This document shows, piece after piece, positions 39,907 through 48,635 of a stretch of 48,635 bases of DNA (position 1 is its first letter; each line of letters starts with the position of its first letter). The position numbers and the translations under genes were made by a program. The stretch covers positions 2,201,434 to 2,250,068 of the forward strand of contig CP070755.1 of the NCBI GenBank assembly GCA_020348885.1, read 5' to 3'. The notes below the pieces were generated by a model. The model made no database searches. It was not told where the DNA came from and saw only the letters and a list, made by a program, of their open reading frames with translations. This stretch comes from Candidatus Coatesiibacteriota bacterium. Lineage in GTDB: Bacteria > RBG-13-66-14 > B26-G2 > WVWN01 > G020348885.

Positions 39907-41102
39907 TGGTCGAAGCGAAAAATATAACGATTTTGGGCTCAACTGGAAGTATAGGCGTAAACGCCCTCGACGTTATTTCGTCCCTGGGCGGCGGGTACCG
40001 GGTGGTCGCGTTGGTTGCGGGCAACAACGTCGAGCTTTTAGCGGAACAAGCGCTTCGCTTCAAACCCGAAGTCGCCGTAATCGCCGAAGAATCCAAATAC
40101 GCCGACCTGGCCGATAGGCTGGCCGGTTCGGGGGTAGCCGCTGCGGCTGGCGCCGACGCGGTAGAGGGTGCGGCGGCCCGAGACGACGTAAACGTGGTCG
40201 TCGCGGCGATAGTCGGGTTCGCAGGTTTCAGACCGACGCTGGCGGCCCTTCGCGCGGGTCACGACGTGGCGCTCGCGAATAAAGAGACCCTCGTGGCCGG
40301 CGGAGCGGTCGTAAAACCCCTCGTCGAGGGCGATGGGCCCCGCCTGCTCCCGGTGGACAGCGAACACGCGGCCCTTGCGCAGTGCCTACTCGGTACGAAA
40401 CCGGAAGAAGTGGAAAGGCTCGTACTTACCGCGTCCGGCGGCCCGTTTCTGGACGCGCCGGCGGAGGAAATCTACGGTGCGTCACCCGAACAGGCGCTTA
40501 ACCATCCCAATTGGAACATGGGCGCCAAGATTACCGTCGATTCGGCGACGATGATGAACAAGGGGCTTGAAGTAATTGAAGCCCACTGGCTTTTCGATAT
40601 GCCCTTCGACCGGATCGACGTCGTGGTACATCCCCAGTCGGTGGTCCACTCGATGGTAGAGTTCCAAGACGGTTCGTTGGTGGCGCAGATGGGCCCGGCC
40701 GATATGCGGCTTCCGATTCAGTTCGCTTTAACGTATCCGCTCAGGGCCGACACGAAGTTCGAGGGCGACGGTTTCTCGCTTGTCGACGTCGGTACTCTCG
40801 AGTTCCGGGAACCGGATGCCGATAAGTTCCCGAGCTTGTCGCTGGCGGTTGAAGCCGGGCGAGCCGGCGGCGTAAAACCCGCCGCCCTGAACGCGGCAAA
40901 TGAGGTCGCCGTAAACGCTTTCCTGGAGCGGCGGATACCCTTCGGCGCCGTTGCCGAAACCGTAGCCGCCGTGTTGGAGGACGCGCCCGACGACGAACCG
41001 ACCTACGACAATATCGTGGGCGCCGACGTGTGGGCGCGGCGCCGGGCCGAAGAAGTGATATCGAAAACGCAGACGCCGAGCGCGTCGGGTTCGAAACTAT
41101 GA
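39906..41102 (+). CDS. dxr: 1-deoxy-D-xylulose-5-phosphate reductoisomerase
   Basis: This 398-residue enzyme makes MEP from DXP with NADPH, the second step of the MEP isoprenoid pathway. Landmarks are ITILGSTGSIGVNALDVIS, LANKETLVAGG, VDSEHAALAQ, NHPNWNMGAKITVDSATMMN and GLEVIEAHWLFDM. I use ATG 39906 (TGATG with the cdsA stop); a GTG at 39903 is an alternative. ispG, further downstream, is another enzyme of this pathway. Confidence 0.96.
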   Translation: MVEAKNITILGSTGSIGVNALDVISSLGGGYRVVALVAGNNVELLAEQALRFKPEVAVIAEESKYADLADRLAGSGVAAAAGADAVEGAAARDDVNVVVAAIVGFAGFRPTLAALRAGHDVALANKETLVAGGAVVKPLVEGDGPRLLPVDSEHAALAQCLLGTKPEEVERLVLTASGGPFLDAPAEEIYGASPEQALNHPNWNMGAKITVDSATMMNKGLEVIEAHWLFDMPFDRIDVVVHPQSVVHSMVEFQDGSLVAQMGPADMRLPIQFALTYPLRADTKFEGDGFSLVDVGTLEFREPDADKFPSLSLAVEAGRAGGVKPAALNAANEVAVNAFLERRIPFGAVAETVAAVLEDAPDDEPTYDNIVGADVWARRRAEEVISKTQTPSASGSKL

Positions 41103-41722
41103 AAACGCTGTTTATAATATTATTAACAGCGACCGCGTTTTCGTATGCCGATCTGGAAAGCTACGTCGCCGATATCGAGGAGGACATCGCGGCTGACCCC
41201 AGCAACGCCGACCTGTACGTCGAGCTTGCGGAGGTTTACGCCGGTGCCGGTATGTACGAAGACGCGGCCGCCGCGTATCGGGAGGCGATAGCTAGGACCG
41301 AGGAAGACGCGTTCGTCACCCTCGCGTTGGCCGATATGTACCTGGAGAGCGGGCTCGAAGGCAACCGGGAGCACCTGTCATCGGCGGTTGATACGTACCG
41401 TAGCGCACTCGGTAAGGACGACACTTTAATCGCCGGCCGGAAGAATATGGGTAGGGCGTACCACGAGATGGGCCAGTACGATAACGCCGTCGGCGCGTAT
41501 GAGTTGTATCTCGTAGAGAAGCAGTTGGATTACGATATACTGTGGCTTTGCGGCCGGGCGTACGAAGGACTCGGACGATACGATAAGGCCCTCGAGAAGT
41601 ACCAGGCTATATACGACGCGGTAACCGGCCCGTTCGCAACGGCCGGGCGCGTCGGTATGTTCGGTACAGCCGACGACCTAAAAGAACACATGGATAACGT
41701 CGAAAAGGAACTCTTGCGATGA
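41099..41722 (+). CDS. Exported TPR-repeat protein
   Basis: ATG 41099 overlaps the dxr stop (ATGA) and gives 207 residues with an N-terminal signal peptide (MKTLFIILLTATAFSYA). Tetratricopeptide-like repeats follow (NADLYVELAEVYAGAGMYED; DTLIAGRKNMGRAYHEMGQY; DILWLCGRAYEGLGRYDKAL). It is probably periplasmic and binds partner proteins. It is not part of the usual dxr-rseP gene order. Partner and role are unknown; an envelope-stress or assembly role beside rseP is a guess. Confidence 0.85.
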   Translation: MKTLFIILLTATAFSYADLESYVADIEEDIAADPSNADLYVELAEVYAGAGMYEDAAAAYREAIARTEEDAFVTLALADMYLESGLEGNREHLSSAVDTYRSALGKDDTLIAGRKNMGRAYHEMGQYDNAVGAYELYLVEKQLDYDILWLCGRAYEGLGRYDKALEKYQAIYDAVTGPFATAGRVGMFGTADDLKEHMDNVEKELLR

Positions 41723-42015
41723 CGGATGAAGAGCGGGACGAGAGGGATGTCGCGAACATCGTCGCGGTGATTTTTCCACAAAGTGGTGGGTACATGGCCA
41801 GGCTTATGCCGATAGGTATAGATTGTTACAGCGAGACGCTGGACGGCTTGCACGAAGAAATTTCGAAAGTGATAAAGGACTATCAAGAATATATTGAGAA
41901 CGTGGACTTCGATGAATGGTACGAAGAGGGCACCGAGTTTGCGTTATTCGGCGAACGGTTGCCCGGCGGCAAAGGGAGTTATTTCGTGGAACCGTTCGAC
42001 GATTGGCTCCACTAG
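41719..42015 (+). CDS. Small conserved-context hypothetical protein
   Basis: This 98-residue acidic protein overlaps the TPR gene by 4 nt (ATGA), so it is translationally coupled. It reads MTDEERDERDVANIVAVIF, has a helix with DGLHEEISKVIKDYQEYIE, and ends Trp-rich (EWYEEG; PFDDWLH). No signal peptide. The first half vaguely recalls HicB-like folds, but no toxin lies beside it. Function unknown. Confidence 0.75.
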   Translation: MTDEERDERDVANIVAVIFPQSGGYMARLMPIGIDCYSETLDGLHEEISKVIKDYQEYIENVDFDEWYEEGTEFALFGERLPGGKGSYFVEPFDDWLH

Positions 42016-42035
42016 AGACCGTTGAGAAACGCGAA

Positions 42036-43358
42036 ATGGTTTTGACTGTTATATATTTCTTAATAGCTTTAACGATACTGGTGCTGGTTCACGAGTCGGG
42101 GCACTTCGCCGCGGCAAAACTCGCCGGCGTCCGCGTGCTTCGCTTCAGTTTCGGGTTTGGTAAGATCCTCGCGTCGAAAACGTGGCGCGGCACCCAGTTC
42201 GCGTTGTCTTTGATACCCCTGGGCGGATACGTGAAGATGGCCGGCGAAGACGCCGAGGACGCCCGCGGCGAACCCGACGAGTTCTTCTCGAAGCCGCCCT
42301 GGGTGCGTATGCTCGTCGCAGCGGCGGGACCGGCGAGTAATCTCGTCCTGGCGGTAGTAATATATGCCATCGTGGTTAAGGCCGGGTACACCCTTTATAC
42401 CTTCCCGGCGACGATCGGCGGGATAGTCGAGACGGCGGAGATAAAAGGCGAAGAAATCGTAATGCCGGCGGCCGCCGCAGGTCTCCGTTCCGGCGACGTT
42501 ATAAAATCTATTGAGGGCTCGCCCGTAGAAAACTGGACCGATATCGAAAAGAATATTTACGTAAACCCGGGCCGTGAGCTGACCGTCGTCGTCGAACGGG
42601 CCGGCGAAACCAAGGACTTCGAGGTAACGCCCGTAATGGATCCGGAATCGGGCACGGGGCGTATCGGTATTCTGCCCTATCAATCGAACGATATATACGA
42701 GGTGATACCCGGCACAGCGGCGGAAGAAGCGGGCGTGCGGAAAGGTGACCGTCTCGCTTCCTTCGACGGTGAAGAGACCGAGAGTTACACGGCCGTTATA
42801 AAAAGGCTGGACGACTTGGAACCGCGGCGGTATGAGGTCGTCGTCTCGTCGCCGCGGGGAGAACTCGCGTACGCGATAGAGTACGACGGCGGGGGCGCTG
42901 ATGAGCTTGTACGCGAGATGGGCCTTATTTGCGGTCTCATCGAAGTACCGGTTAGCGTGGGATGGGCCGAGATGTTCCCGGCCGGCGCCGCCCACACGTA
43001 CGAAGCGTTCGTGATCACGTTAAAGGGCTTGAAGCTACTCATAACTGGGCAGGTCCGGCCCGACAAGGCGTTGGGCGGCCCGATAACCATCGCCGCTATG
43101 GCCGGCGAAACGGGCAGGGCCGGCTGGAAGACCTTTCTCCAGTTCATAGCGTATCTATCGATTATCCTGGGGATTATGAACCTGCTACCGGTCCCGGTCC
43201 TCGACGGCGGGCATATAGTCTTCGGCGGTATCGAATTGGTCTCGCGGCGCCGGCTTCCTATGAAAGCCCGGGAGATAATCAACCTTATCGGCCTGGCGAT
43301 GATAGCAGGGATAATGGTCCTCGCGATATTCGCCGACGTAAGCCGATTCGTGTTCTAA
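42036..43358 (+). CDS. rseP: Site-2 protease RseP
   Basis: This 440-residue integral membrane zinc protease has HESGH (His19, Glu20, His23) in the first helix and the third metal ligand in VPVLDGGH (Asp390). FSFGFGKILASK and LIPLGGYVKMAGED follow the first motif as usual. The middle holds PDZ-type regions (AAAGLRSGDVIKSIEGSPVE; EAGVRKGDRLASFDGEE). It cleaves membrane anti-sigma factors and remnant signal peptides. ATG 42036 is chosen because upstream residues are not protein-like. Confidence 0.94.
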   Translation: MVLTVIYFLIALTILVLVHESGHFAAAKLAGVRVLRFSFGFGKILASKTWRGTQFALSLIPLGGYVKMAGEDAEDARGEPDEFFSKPPWVRMLVAAAGPASNLVLAVVIYAIVVKAGYTLYTFPATIGGIVETAEIKGEEIVMPAAAAGLRSGDVIKSIEGSPVENWTDIEKNIYVNPGRELTVVVERAGETKDFEVTPVMDPESGTGRIGILPYQSNDIYEVIPGTAAEEAGVRKGDRLASFDGEETESYTAVIKRLDDLEPRRYEVVVSSPRGELAYAIEYDGGGADELVREMGLICGLIEVPVSVGWAEMFPAGAAHTYEAFVITLKGLKLLITGQVRPDKALGGPITIAAMAGETGRAGWKTFLQFIAYLSIILGIMNLLPVPVLDGGHIVFGGIELVSRRRLPMKAREIINLIGLAMIAGIMVLAIFADVSRFVF

Positions 43359-43375
43359 GTCGAATAACGGCGCGA

Positions 43376-44431
43376 ATGTTCACTCGCGATAAGACTAAAA
43401 GGATAGAGTTCGGCGGTATTTCCGTCGGTGCCGGCGCGCCGATTCGGGTCGAGTCGATGACGAAGACCGACACGCGCGACGCGCCCGCGACCCTCGGCCA
43501 AATCGACCGGCTGACCGAGGCCGGGTGCGAGATAGTGCGGGTCGCCGTACCGGATATGGGCGCGGCGGCCGCCTTCGGCGAGATAGTCGCCGGTTCGCCC
43601 GTACCCGTCGTCGCGGACATCCATTTCGACTATCGGCTGGCCTTGGCGGTACTGGAGACCGACGTCGCGAGCGTAAGATTAAACCCCGGGAACGTCCGCA
43701 AGCGGGAGCATATGCAGGCGATTGCCGGCAAGGTGAAGGAAAAGGGAATCCCGGCGCGGGTAGGCGTAAACGCCGGTTCAATCGACCCGGCAGTGCTGGA
43801 GCGGCACGGTAAAAGGACCGGTGCCGCCCTGGCCGAAAGCGCCGTAAACACGGTACGCGTCCTCGAGGACTTTGGGTTGGAGGATTTCATAATCAGCGCG
43901 AAATCGACCGACGTCTTCGTCAACCTGGAGGCGAACCGTAAGATCGCTGAGGAATTGCCGTATCCGCTCCACGTAGGCGTTACGGAAGCCGGTTTCGGGA
44001 CTTCGGGCGTCGTGCGCTCGGCCCTCGGCATCGGGATGATACTATCCGAGGGCATCGGCGACACGATCCGGGTATCGCTTACCGAGGACCCGACTTATGA
44101 GGTCGAGGTCGGGTACGAAATCCTGCGGGCGTCCGGCGTCCGGCGCCGCGGTCCGACGGTTATCTCCTGCCCGACCTGCGGGCGTCTGGAAGTGGATTTG
44201 AAGTCGCTGGCGAGGTCCGTCGCCGAGGCCGTAAAAACGATGGACAAAGACATTACGGTCGCCGTAATGGGCTGCGCGGTGAACGGTCCGGGGGAGGCTT
44301 CCGAGGCCGACGTGGGTATCGCCGGCGGGAAGGGTCGGGGCGTCGTCTATCGCCGGGGCGAGCTAGTCCGGTCGGTGCCTGAAGAGGAGCTTTTGGAAGC
44401 CTTGCTTGAGGAGTTGGCGGCGCTCGGTTAG
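43376..44431 (+). CDS. ispG: 4-hydroxy-3-methylbut-2-enyl diphosphate synthase
   Basis: This 351-residue [4Fe-4S] enzyme of the MEP pathway converts MEcPP to HMBPP. It has the barrel motifs RVESMTKTDTRDAPATLGQI, VVADIHFDYRLAL and RLNPGNV. The cluster cysteines are C265 and C268 (SCPTCGR) and C300 (MGCAVNGPGE). I choose ATG 43376; upstream sequence belongs to rseP and its gap. Short bacterial form without the central insert of plant enzymes. Confidence 0.96.
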   Translation: MFTRDKTKRIEFGGISVGAGAPIRVESMTKTDTRDAPATLGQIDRLTEAGCEIVRVAVPDMGAAAAFGEIVAGSPVPVVADIHFDYRLALAVLETDVASVRLNPGNVRKREHMQAIAGKVKEKGIPARVGVNAGSIDPAVLERHGKRTGAALAESAVNTVRVLEDFGLEDFIISAKSTDVFVNLEANRKIAEELPYPLHVGVTEAGFGTSGVVRSALGIGMILSEGIGDTIRVSLTEDPTYEVEVGYEILRASGVRRRGPTVISCPTCGRLEVDLKSLARSVAEAVKTMDKDITVAVMGCAVNGPGEASEADVGIAGGKGRGVVYRRGELVRSVPEEELLEALLEELAALG

Positions 44432-44449
44432 GTGTTACGGGAAACGGTA

Positions 44450-44968
44450 ATGGCGATACTAACGGAAAACGTGCGCGAGAAGCTGGTTGAGATGTTCGGC
44501 GCGATTGCCGAGGAAGAGGGTCTCGACGTGTTCGACCTAACGCTGGCCCATCGCAAAATGAGTTGGGACATCAGGGTCGTTTTGGACCGGTTCGACGGGT
44601 ACGTAACCATTGAGGACTGCGCCCGGCTGAGTAAGCGATTCGTCGCCCGCCTGGAGCTGGAGCGGCTGTTCACCGGCGACTATAAACTGGAGGTATCGTC
44701 GCCCGGGCTGGACCGGCCTCTCAGGAAAGTCGAGGACTACGAGCGTTTCAAGGGAGAGAAAGCCAAGCTGATAATCGCCGGTGTATCGGGAACCGAAGTG
44801 GTAATCGGCGACGTCGTGGGGACCGGGGAAGACTCCGTAACCCTGTCGGTGAACGGCGAAGAGCGGGAAATAGACCTGCGTGCGATAAAGAAAGCGAACC
44901 TCGATGTCGTAGTACCCGGTTTCGACGGTTCGAAGAAAAAACGCAAGCGGAAGAAAAGGACGAAGTAA
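44450..44968 (+). CDS. rimP: Ribosome maturation factor RimP
   Basis: This 172-residue protein assists 30S assembly. It shows the RimP patterns VRVVLD-like (SWDIRVVLDRFDGYVTIEDC), LSKRFVARLELERLFTGDY and LEVSSPGLDRPL, then DVVGTGEDSVTLSVNGEE. It ends in a basic tail (KKKRKRKKRTK). Two starts are possible, GTG 44432 and ATG 44450; neither has a strong ribosome-binding site. nusA and infB follow, the usual order. Confidence 0.92.
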   Translation: MAILTENVREKLVEMFGAIAEEEGLDVFDLTLAHRKMSWDIRVVLDRFDGYVTIEDCARLSKRFVARLELERLFTGDYKLEVSSPGLDRPLRKVEDYERFKGEKAKLIIAGVSGTEVVIGDVVGTGEDSVTLSVNGEEREIDLRAIKKANLDVVVPGFDGSKKKRKRKKRTK

Positions 44969-44996
44969 ATCGCTCGGCGGATTCGAAAACTTTCAA

Positions 44997-45025
44997 TTGA
45001 AAATAAGTTGTTATTACGCTATTAT
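44997..45025 (+). promoter_or_regulatory. Promoter of nusA-infB
   Basis: TTGAAA (44997-45002), exactly 17 nt, TATTAT (45020-45025). It lies in the only AT-rich gap of this operon, 48 nt before the nusA start. Confidence 0.65.
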
Positions 45026-45072
45026 ACGTGAATTAAGTGCGCGGGAACGCATAAAAATCGAATGGTGGGTAA

Positions 45073-46854
45073 ATGGACGAGTTTAACGTAATGAGCATAA
45101 TCGAGAACGTTGCCCGGGCCAAGGGCGTCGAACAGAGCGTCGTCGTCGAGGCGTTGGAAGCGGCCCTTACGTCCGCGTCCAAACGGAGCCATCTCAACAT
45201 ACCCGAGATGGAGGTTCACATATTGGTCGAGGACGACGAAGCCGTGATAGTTTCCCGGCGCAAGGTCGTGGACGAAGTGGTTTGGCCGGGGCTGGAGATA
45301 TCGCTGGAAGAAGCTCGCGAAGTATATCCCGACGCCGAGTTGGACGACGAGCTCGACCTAGAAATTTCGCCGTCCATCTTCGGGCGGAACGCGGCGCAAA
45401 TCGCTAAACAGGTGGTAATCCAGCGCATCCGGGAAGCCGAGCGCGAGATAATCCTCGAGGAGTACCAGGACCGGGTCGGCGAGGTCGTTACCGGCGCCGT
45501 AAAGCGGGAGACCAAGGGCCGGCTCATAGTGGACCTGGGCCGAACCGAAGCGATAATGCCCTATAACCACCGGATTCCTGGCGAGGACTACCGAATAGGC
45601 GACAGGATACGCGCGTTGCTTCTCGAGGTAAAGGAGACGCCCAAAGGCCCGCAGATAGTTCTTTCCAGGAGCACCGACGAGTTTCTGGTAAAACTGTTCG
45701 AGATGGAAGTTCCGGAGATATACGAGGGCATCGTCTCAATAGTGGGGGTCGCCCGGGAGTCGGGTTCCCGCTCCAAGATAGCGGTAAGGTCGACTGACTC
45801 GAAAGTCGACCCGGTCGGTACGTGTGTCGGGATGCGCGGTTATCGGGTCCAGGCGGTTGTGCGGGAGCTTTCGGGGGAAAAGGTCGATATCGTAAGGTTC
45901 TCGGAGTCCATCGAGGAGCTTACGAGGAACGCGCTATCGCCAGCGCAGATTACGGCGATAGAAGTGGACTACGACAATCAGGAGATAATCGTAGTAGTTC
46001 CCGAGAATCAGCTCTCCCTCGCCATCGGCAAGAACGGACAGAACGTGCGTCTCGCGGCCAGGCTCGTCGGCTGGCGGCTCGACATCTACAACGAAAACGA
46101 GCGGGAGGAGTTACGCCGCAAGGAAGCCGAGGAAGCCGAAACTGCCCTCGCGTTTCTAACGTCCCTTCCGGGTATAGGCGAAAGCCTAGCCGAGGCTATG
46201 TTCGTCGAGGGTTTTCTGACGGCGGAAGATATATTGTCGGTCGAGCCGGAAGAGCTTACCGAAGTACCGGGAATAGGGCTGGCGAAGGCCAAAAAGCTGC
46301 AGGAGGCGTCCGAGGAGTACCTGGTCGAAGCGGCGGCCCGGGCCGCCGAAGAAGCCGCGGCCGAGGCCGCTCGGTTGGAGGAGGAAGCGGCTGCGGCCGC
46401 CGAAACTACGGAAGAAGGCGAAGCCGAGGAGCAACCTGAACCTGCGGAAGCCGAAGAGGACGCCGTAACGGCTGAAGAACAAGAACCGAGGGAACCCGTG
46501 GAAGCCGGAGACGAAGCCGCGGAGGCCGACGAGGAAACGGCCGTAGGAGTCGGCGACGTTGCCGACGAAGAACCGCCGGGCGAACCGGAAACGGAAACGG
46601 CCGCCGCGACGGAAGACACCGAAACGCCGCGTGAAGAACCAACCGGCGAAGAACCGACCGCGGAAACCGACGAGCCATCCGAAGTCGAAAAGGAAACCAC
46701 GGAAGGCGAAACGGCGCCAGACGAGGCGGAACCGCCGTCCGAGGAACCGGCCGCCGGCGCCGCGGCAGAAGGTAAGGCGCCGGATGAGCCGGAACCGGAA
46801 GAGGCCGGCGAAGCCGAAGGTGCCGACGAACAGGCGAAAAAAACCGATTATTAA
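45073..46854 (+). CDS. nusA: Transcription termination/antitermination factor NusA with long acidic tail
   Basis: This 593-residue NusA has the N-terminal RNA-polymerase domain (IIENVARAKGVEQSVVVEAL), an S1 domain (VVTGAVKRETKGRLIVDLG), KH1/KH2 (DPVGTCVGMRGYRVQAVV; LSLAIGKNGQNVRLAARL) and a helix-hairpin-helix segment (SLPGIGESLAEAMFVEGF; VPGIGLAKAKKLQ). The last ~165 residues are a Glu/Ala/Pro/Thr-rich acidic tail (EEPTGEEPTAETDEPSE), far beyond the usual NusA. The tail may bind RNA polymerase or basic partners. It controls pausing and antitermination. Confidence 0.95.
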   Translation: MDEFNVMSIIENVARAKGVEQSVVVEALEAALTSASKRSHLNIPEMEVHILVEDDEAVIVSRRKVVDEVVWPGLEISLEEAREVYPDAELDDELDLEISPSIFGRNAAQIAKQVVIQRIREAEREIILEEYQDRVGEVVTGAVKRETKGRLIVDLGRTEAIMPYNHRIPGEDYRIGDRIRALLLEVKETPKGPQIVLSRSTDEFLVKLFEMEVPEIYEGIVSIVGVARESGSRSKIAVRSTDSKVDPVGTCVGMRGYRVQAVVRELSGEKVDIVRFSESIEELTRNALSPAQITAIEVDYDNQEIIVVVPENQLSLAIGKNGQNVRLAARLVGWRLDIYNENEREELRRKEAEEAETALAFLTSLPGIGESLAEAMFVEGFLTAEDILSVEPEELTEVPGIGLAKAKKLQEASEEYLVEAAARAAEEAAAEAARLEEEAAAAAETTEEGEAEEQPEPAEAEEDAVTAEEQEPREPVEAGDEAAEADEETAVGVGDVADEEPPGEPETETAAATEDTETPREEPTGEEPTAETDEPSEVEKETTEGETAPDEAEPPSEEPAAGAAAEGKAPDEPEPEEAGEAEGADEQAKKTDY

Positions 46855-46897
46855 TCGCGTTTAAGCATTAATCGAAGTCCAGTAAGAGGTAGGGTAA

Positions 46898-48635
46898 GTG
46901 GCGAAAAAGAGGATACACGAAATCGCGAAGGAACTGGAGATAACCAGCAAAGAGGTGCTTCGGGCGTGCGAACGGCTCGGAATCGAGGTCAAATCGCACT
47001 CCAGCTCGGTCTCCGAGGATGAGGAAAAGCAACTCCGGGACTTCTTCAAGCAGAAGGCTTCGGGTACGGCGAAGACCCTTCCGAAGGACTACCTGGGCGA
47101 CGAGAAGGCGCGTAAGCGCGTCGTCCGACTGAGGAGAAAAACGGAAGCGGAAGAACCCGAACCGGCGCTGGAACCGGTCGAGGCCGCCGAAACCGAACCG
47201 GCCGTCGAAACGGAACCGGAAGCCGAAGCGCCGCCGGTCGAAGAACCGGCGGTGCCTGAAGAGGAAGTCGGTGGAACGGCCGAAGAGGAGGAACCGGAAG
47301 AAAAGTCGAAGCCGAAGAAGCGCAAGAAGCCCAAGGTAATCGGACGGCCGAAGACGACCGCGAAGATAATCGGGCAGATAGATTTGCCGGAAACCGAGGA
47401 ACCAAAGGAAAAGGTCGGAGAACCGAAACGCAGAAAAAAGAAGAAGCGGCGTCCCGAAGAAGCCGAAGTCGAAGCGCCCAAGCGCCGTAAACGGAAATTG
47501 CCGCGAAAGCGGAAACGCGGAGAACGCCGCCGCGGAAGGAAACGCCCGTCCACCCTACCGCCCAAGGAAAAGAAGGTTATACCGAAGAAAGTCCCGGTTC
47601 GGAGCGGGGAGTTGGCCGCCGAGTTCGCGTACCGCGTGGGCGAGTCCTACGAAACGGTTGAAGAAAAACTCTTGGAGTTGGGCTACGAATTCGTTGACCG
47701 CACAACCCTCATCCCGCCGGACGACCTAGAAGTGTTGGTCGAGGTGATGGGTTTCGAGCTAATCGAAACGGAGATTGAAGAAGATTTCCGGCCGCGGCCG
47801 CCGGTGGTAGCGGTGCTGGGCCACGTCGACCATGGGAAGACCACGTTACTCGACGCGATCCGGGAGACGAACGTGGTCTCGTCCGAATCGGGCGGGATTA
47901 CGCAGCATATAGGCGCGTCCAACGTCGAGACGCCCAACGGCCGTATAACCTTCTTGGACACGCCGGGACACGAGCTTTTCACGGCGCTTCGGGCCAGGGG
48001 CGCCGAGATAACCGACATCGCCGTTCTTGTCGTTGCGGCCGACGACGGCGTAATGCCCCAGACGGTCGAAGCGATAAACCACGCGCGAGCCGCCGAGGTT
48101 CCGGCCGTCGTCGCCATAACGAAGACCGACTTGCCTGGCGCCGAACCCGACCGGGTGAAGCAGGAGCTTGCGGCCCAGGGCGTAGTAGTCGAGGATATGG
48201 GCGGCGACGTGTTGGCCGTCGAGACGGCGGCGCCCAAGGAAGTGGGCCTTCAAGAATTGCTGGATGCTATCCTACTCCAGGCCGAGTTAATGGAGCTGGA
48301 AGCGGACTTCGCGGCCAGAGGTTCGGGCGTCGTAATCGAATCGCGAATAGATAAAGGCCGCGGGCCGGTCATAACCCTGCTGGTAAATGAAGGGATGGTG
48401 CTTATAGGCGACGCATTTCTGGCCGGTTCGGTCGCCGGGAAGATACGGGCGATGACGGACGACAAGGGGAGTAAGCTGAAAGAGGCTTTCCCGTCGGACG
48501 CCGTCGAGATTATCGGTTGTGAGGGCGTGCCGGAGGGCGGCGACGCGTTGGCGGTAGTGCCGGAGTATAAACTGGCGCGGCAAATCTCCGACGACATAGC
48601 TTCGGCCGAAAAAGGGGTGTTCCGAGAAGAGGACG
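46898..48635 (+). CDS. infB: Translation initiation factor IF-2 (3' partial)
   Basis: The gene starts at GTG 46898 after GAGGTAGGG and runs off the window; 579 residues are seen. The N-terminal IF2N domain ([20 protein letters not shown]) is followed by a Glu/Pro/Lys-rich linker (about 85-225), a second IF2N-type segment and the G domain. G1 is [10 protein letters not shown]2 region [10 protein letters not shown]3 DTPGHE. G4 reads TKTD where IF-2 has NKxD, and G5 reads ETAAPK where SAK is expected. IF-2 places initiator tRNA on the 30S subunit with GTP. Confidence 0.96.
   Translation, partial: MAKKRIHEIAKELEITSKEVLRACERLGIEVKSHSSSVSEDEEKQLRDFFKQKASGTAKTLPKDYLGDEKARKRVVRLRRKTEAEEPEPALEPVEAAETEPAVETEPEAEAPPVEEPAVPEEEVGGTAEEEEPEEKSKPKKRKKPKVIGRPKTTAKIIGQIDLPETEEPKEKVGEPKRRKKKKRRPEEAEVEAPKRRKRKLPRKRKRGERRRGRKRPSTLPPKEKKVIPKKVPVRSGELAAEFAYRVGESYETVEEKLLELGYEFVDRTTLIPPDDLEVLVEVMGFELIETEIEEDFRPRPPVVAVLGHVDHGKTTLLDAIRETNVVSSESGGITQHIGASNVETPNGRITFLDTPGHELFTALRARGAEITDIAVLVVAADDGVMPQTVEAINHARAAEVPAVVAITKTDLPGAEPDRVKQELAAQGVVVEDMGGDVLAVETAAPKEVGLQELLDAILLQAELMELEADFAARGSGVVIESRIDKGRGPVITLLVNEGMVLIGDAFLAGSVAGKIRAMTDDKGSKLKEAFPSDAVEIIGCEGVPEGGDALAVVPEYKLARQISDDIASAEKGVFREED

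Noticed and set aside
41719-42015. HicB-type antitoxin
   Set aside because: Only a vague resemblance in the first half; no HicA-like toxin is adjacent and the gene is coupled to a TPR gene.

Overview
This window is GC-rich bacterial DNA with dense, mostly plus-strand gene packing. It uses GTG and TTG starts freely and reads ATA for isoleucine unusually often for such GC-rich DNA. The gene set is bacterial: rplM-rpsI, rpsB-tsf-pyrH-frr-uppS-cdsA-dxr-rseP-ispG, and rimP-nusA-infB. A secreted M6 peptidase ends in a sorting-type domain like those common in the Bacteroidetes/FCB group and several uncultured phyla. I infer an uncultured FCB-like or candidate-phylum bacterium, with low confidence on the exact lineage.

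Region 1 (1-12440) is a catabolic CoA cluster: meaB (partial), acyl-CoA dehydrogenase, a mutase large subunit, a B12-binding small subunit, carboxyltransferase, biotin carboxylase, biotin carrier, a second mutase large subunit, methylmalonyl-CoA epimerase, enoyl-CoA hydratase, thiolase and 3-hydroxyacyl-CoA dehydrogenase. The two mutases differ at the two residues that separate isobutyryl-CoA mutase (Phe/Gln) from methylmalonyl-CoA mutase (Tyr/Arg). The cluster therefore appears to join isobutyryl/butyryl-CoA isomerisation and C4 beta-oxidation to propionyl-CoA carboxylation and succinyl-CoA formation. A strong terminator closes it.

Region 2 (12473-16852, minus strand) holds a hypothetical protein of unlike base composition, an endonuclease/exonuclease/phosphatase-family protein and the secreted M6 peptidase.

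Region 3 (17086-33080) is the most interesting part. It is a 15-kb Mu-like head and siphovirus-like tail cluster: portal, protease/scaffold, cement, major capsid, gp36-like, tail completion, tail tube, chaperones, a very short tape measure, tip proteins, a Dam methylase, a fibre and an XhlA-like membrane protein. It starts at a near-consensus promoter with a palindrome between -35 and -10, and is followed by a WYL-type regulator with its own palindrome. I see no large terminase, integrase, transposase, replication gene or endolysin. Codon use matches the host and the tape measure is about as short as that of RcGTA. A domesticated particle or gene-transfer-agent-like system is the leading hypothesis; a decayed prophage is the alternative. 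A moron-like secreted protein with its own promoter and terminator sits inside it.

Region 4 (33119-48635) returns to housekeeping: a small secreted protein, a bifunctional-nuclease-family protein, then translation, isoprenoid and lipid genes. Structured leaders precede rplM and rpsB; the rpsB leader can pair with its own Shine-Dalgarno sequence. The cut-off infB has unusual residues at its G4 and G5 GTPase motifs.
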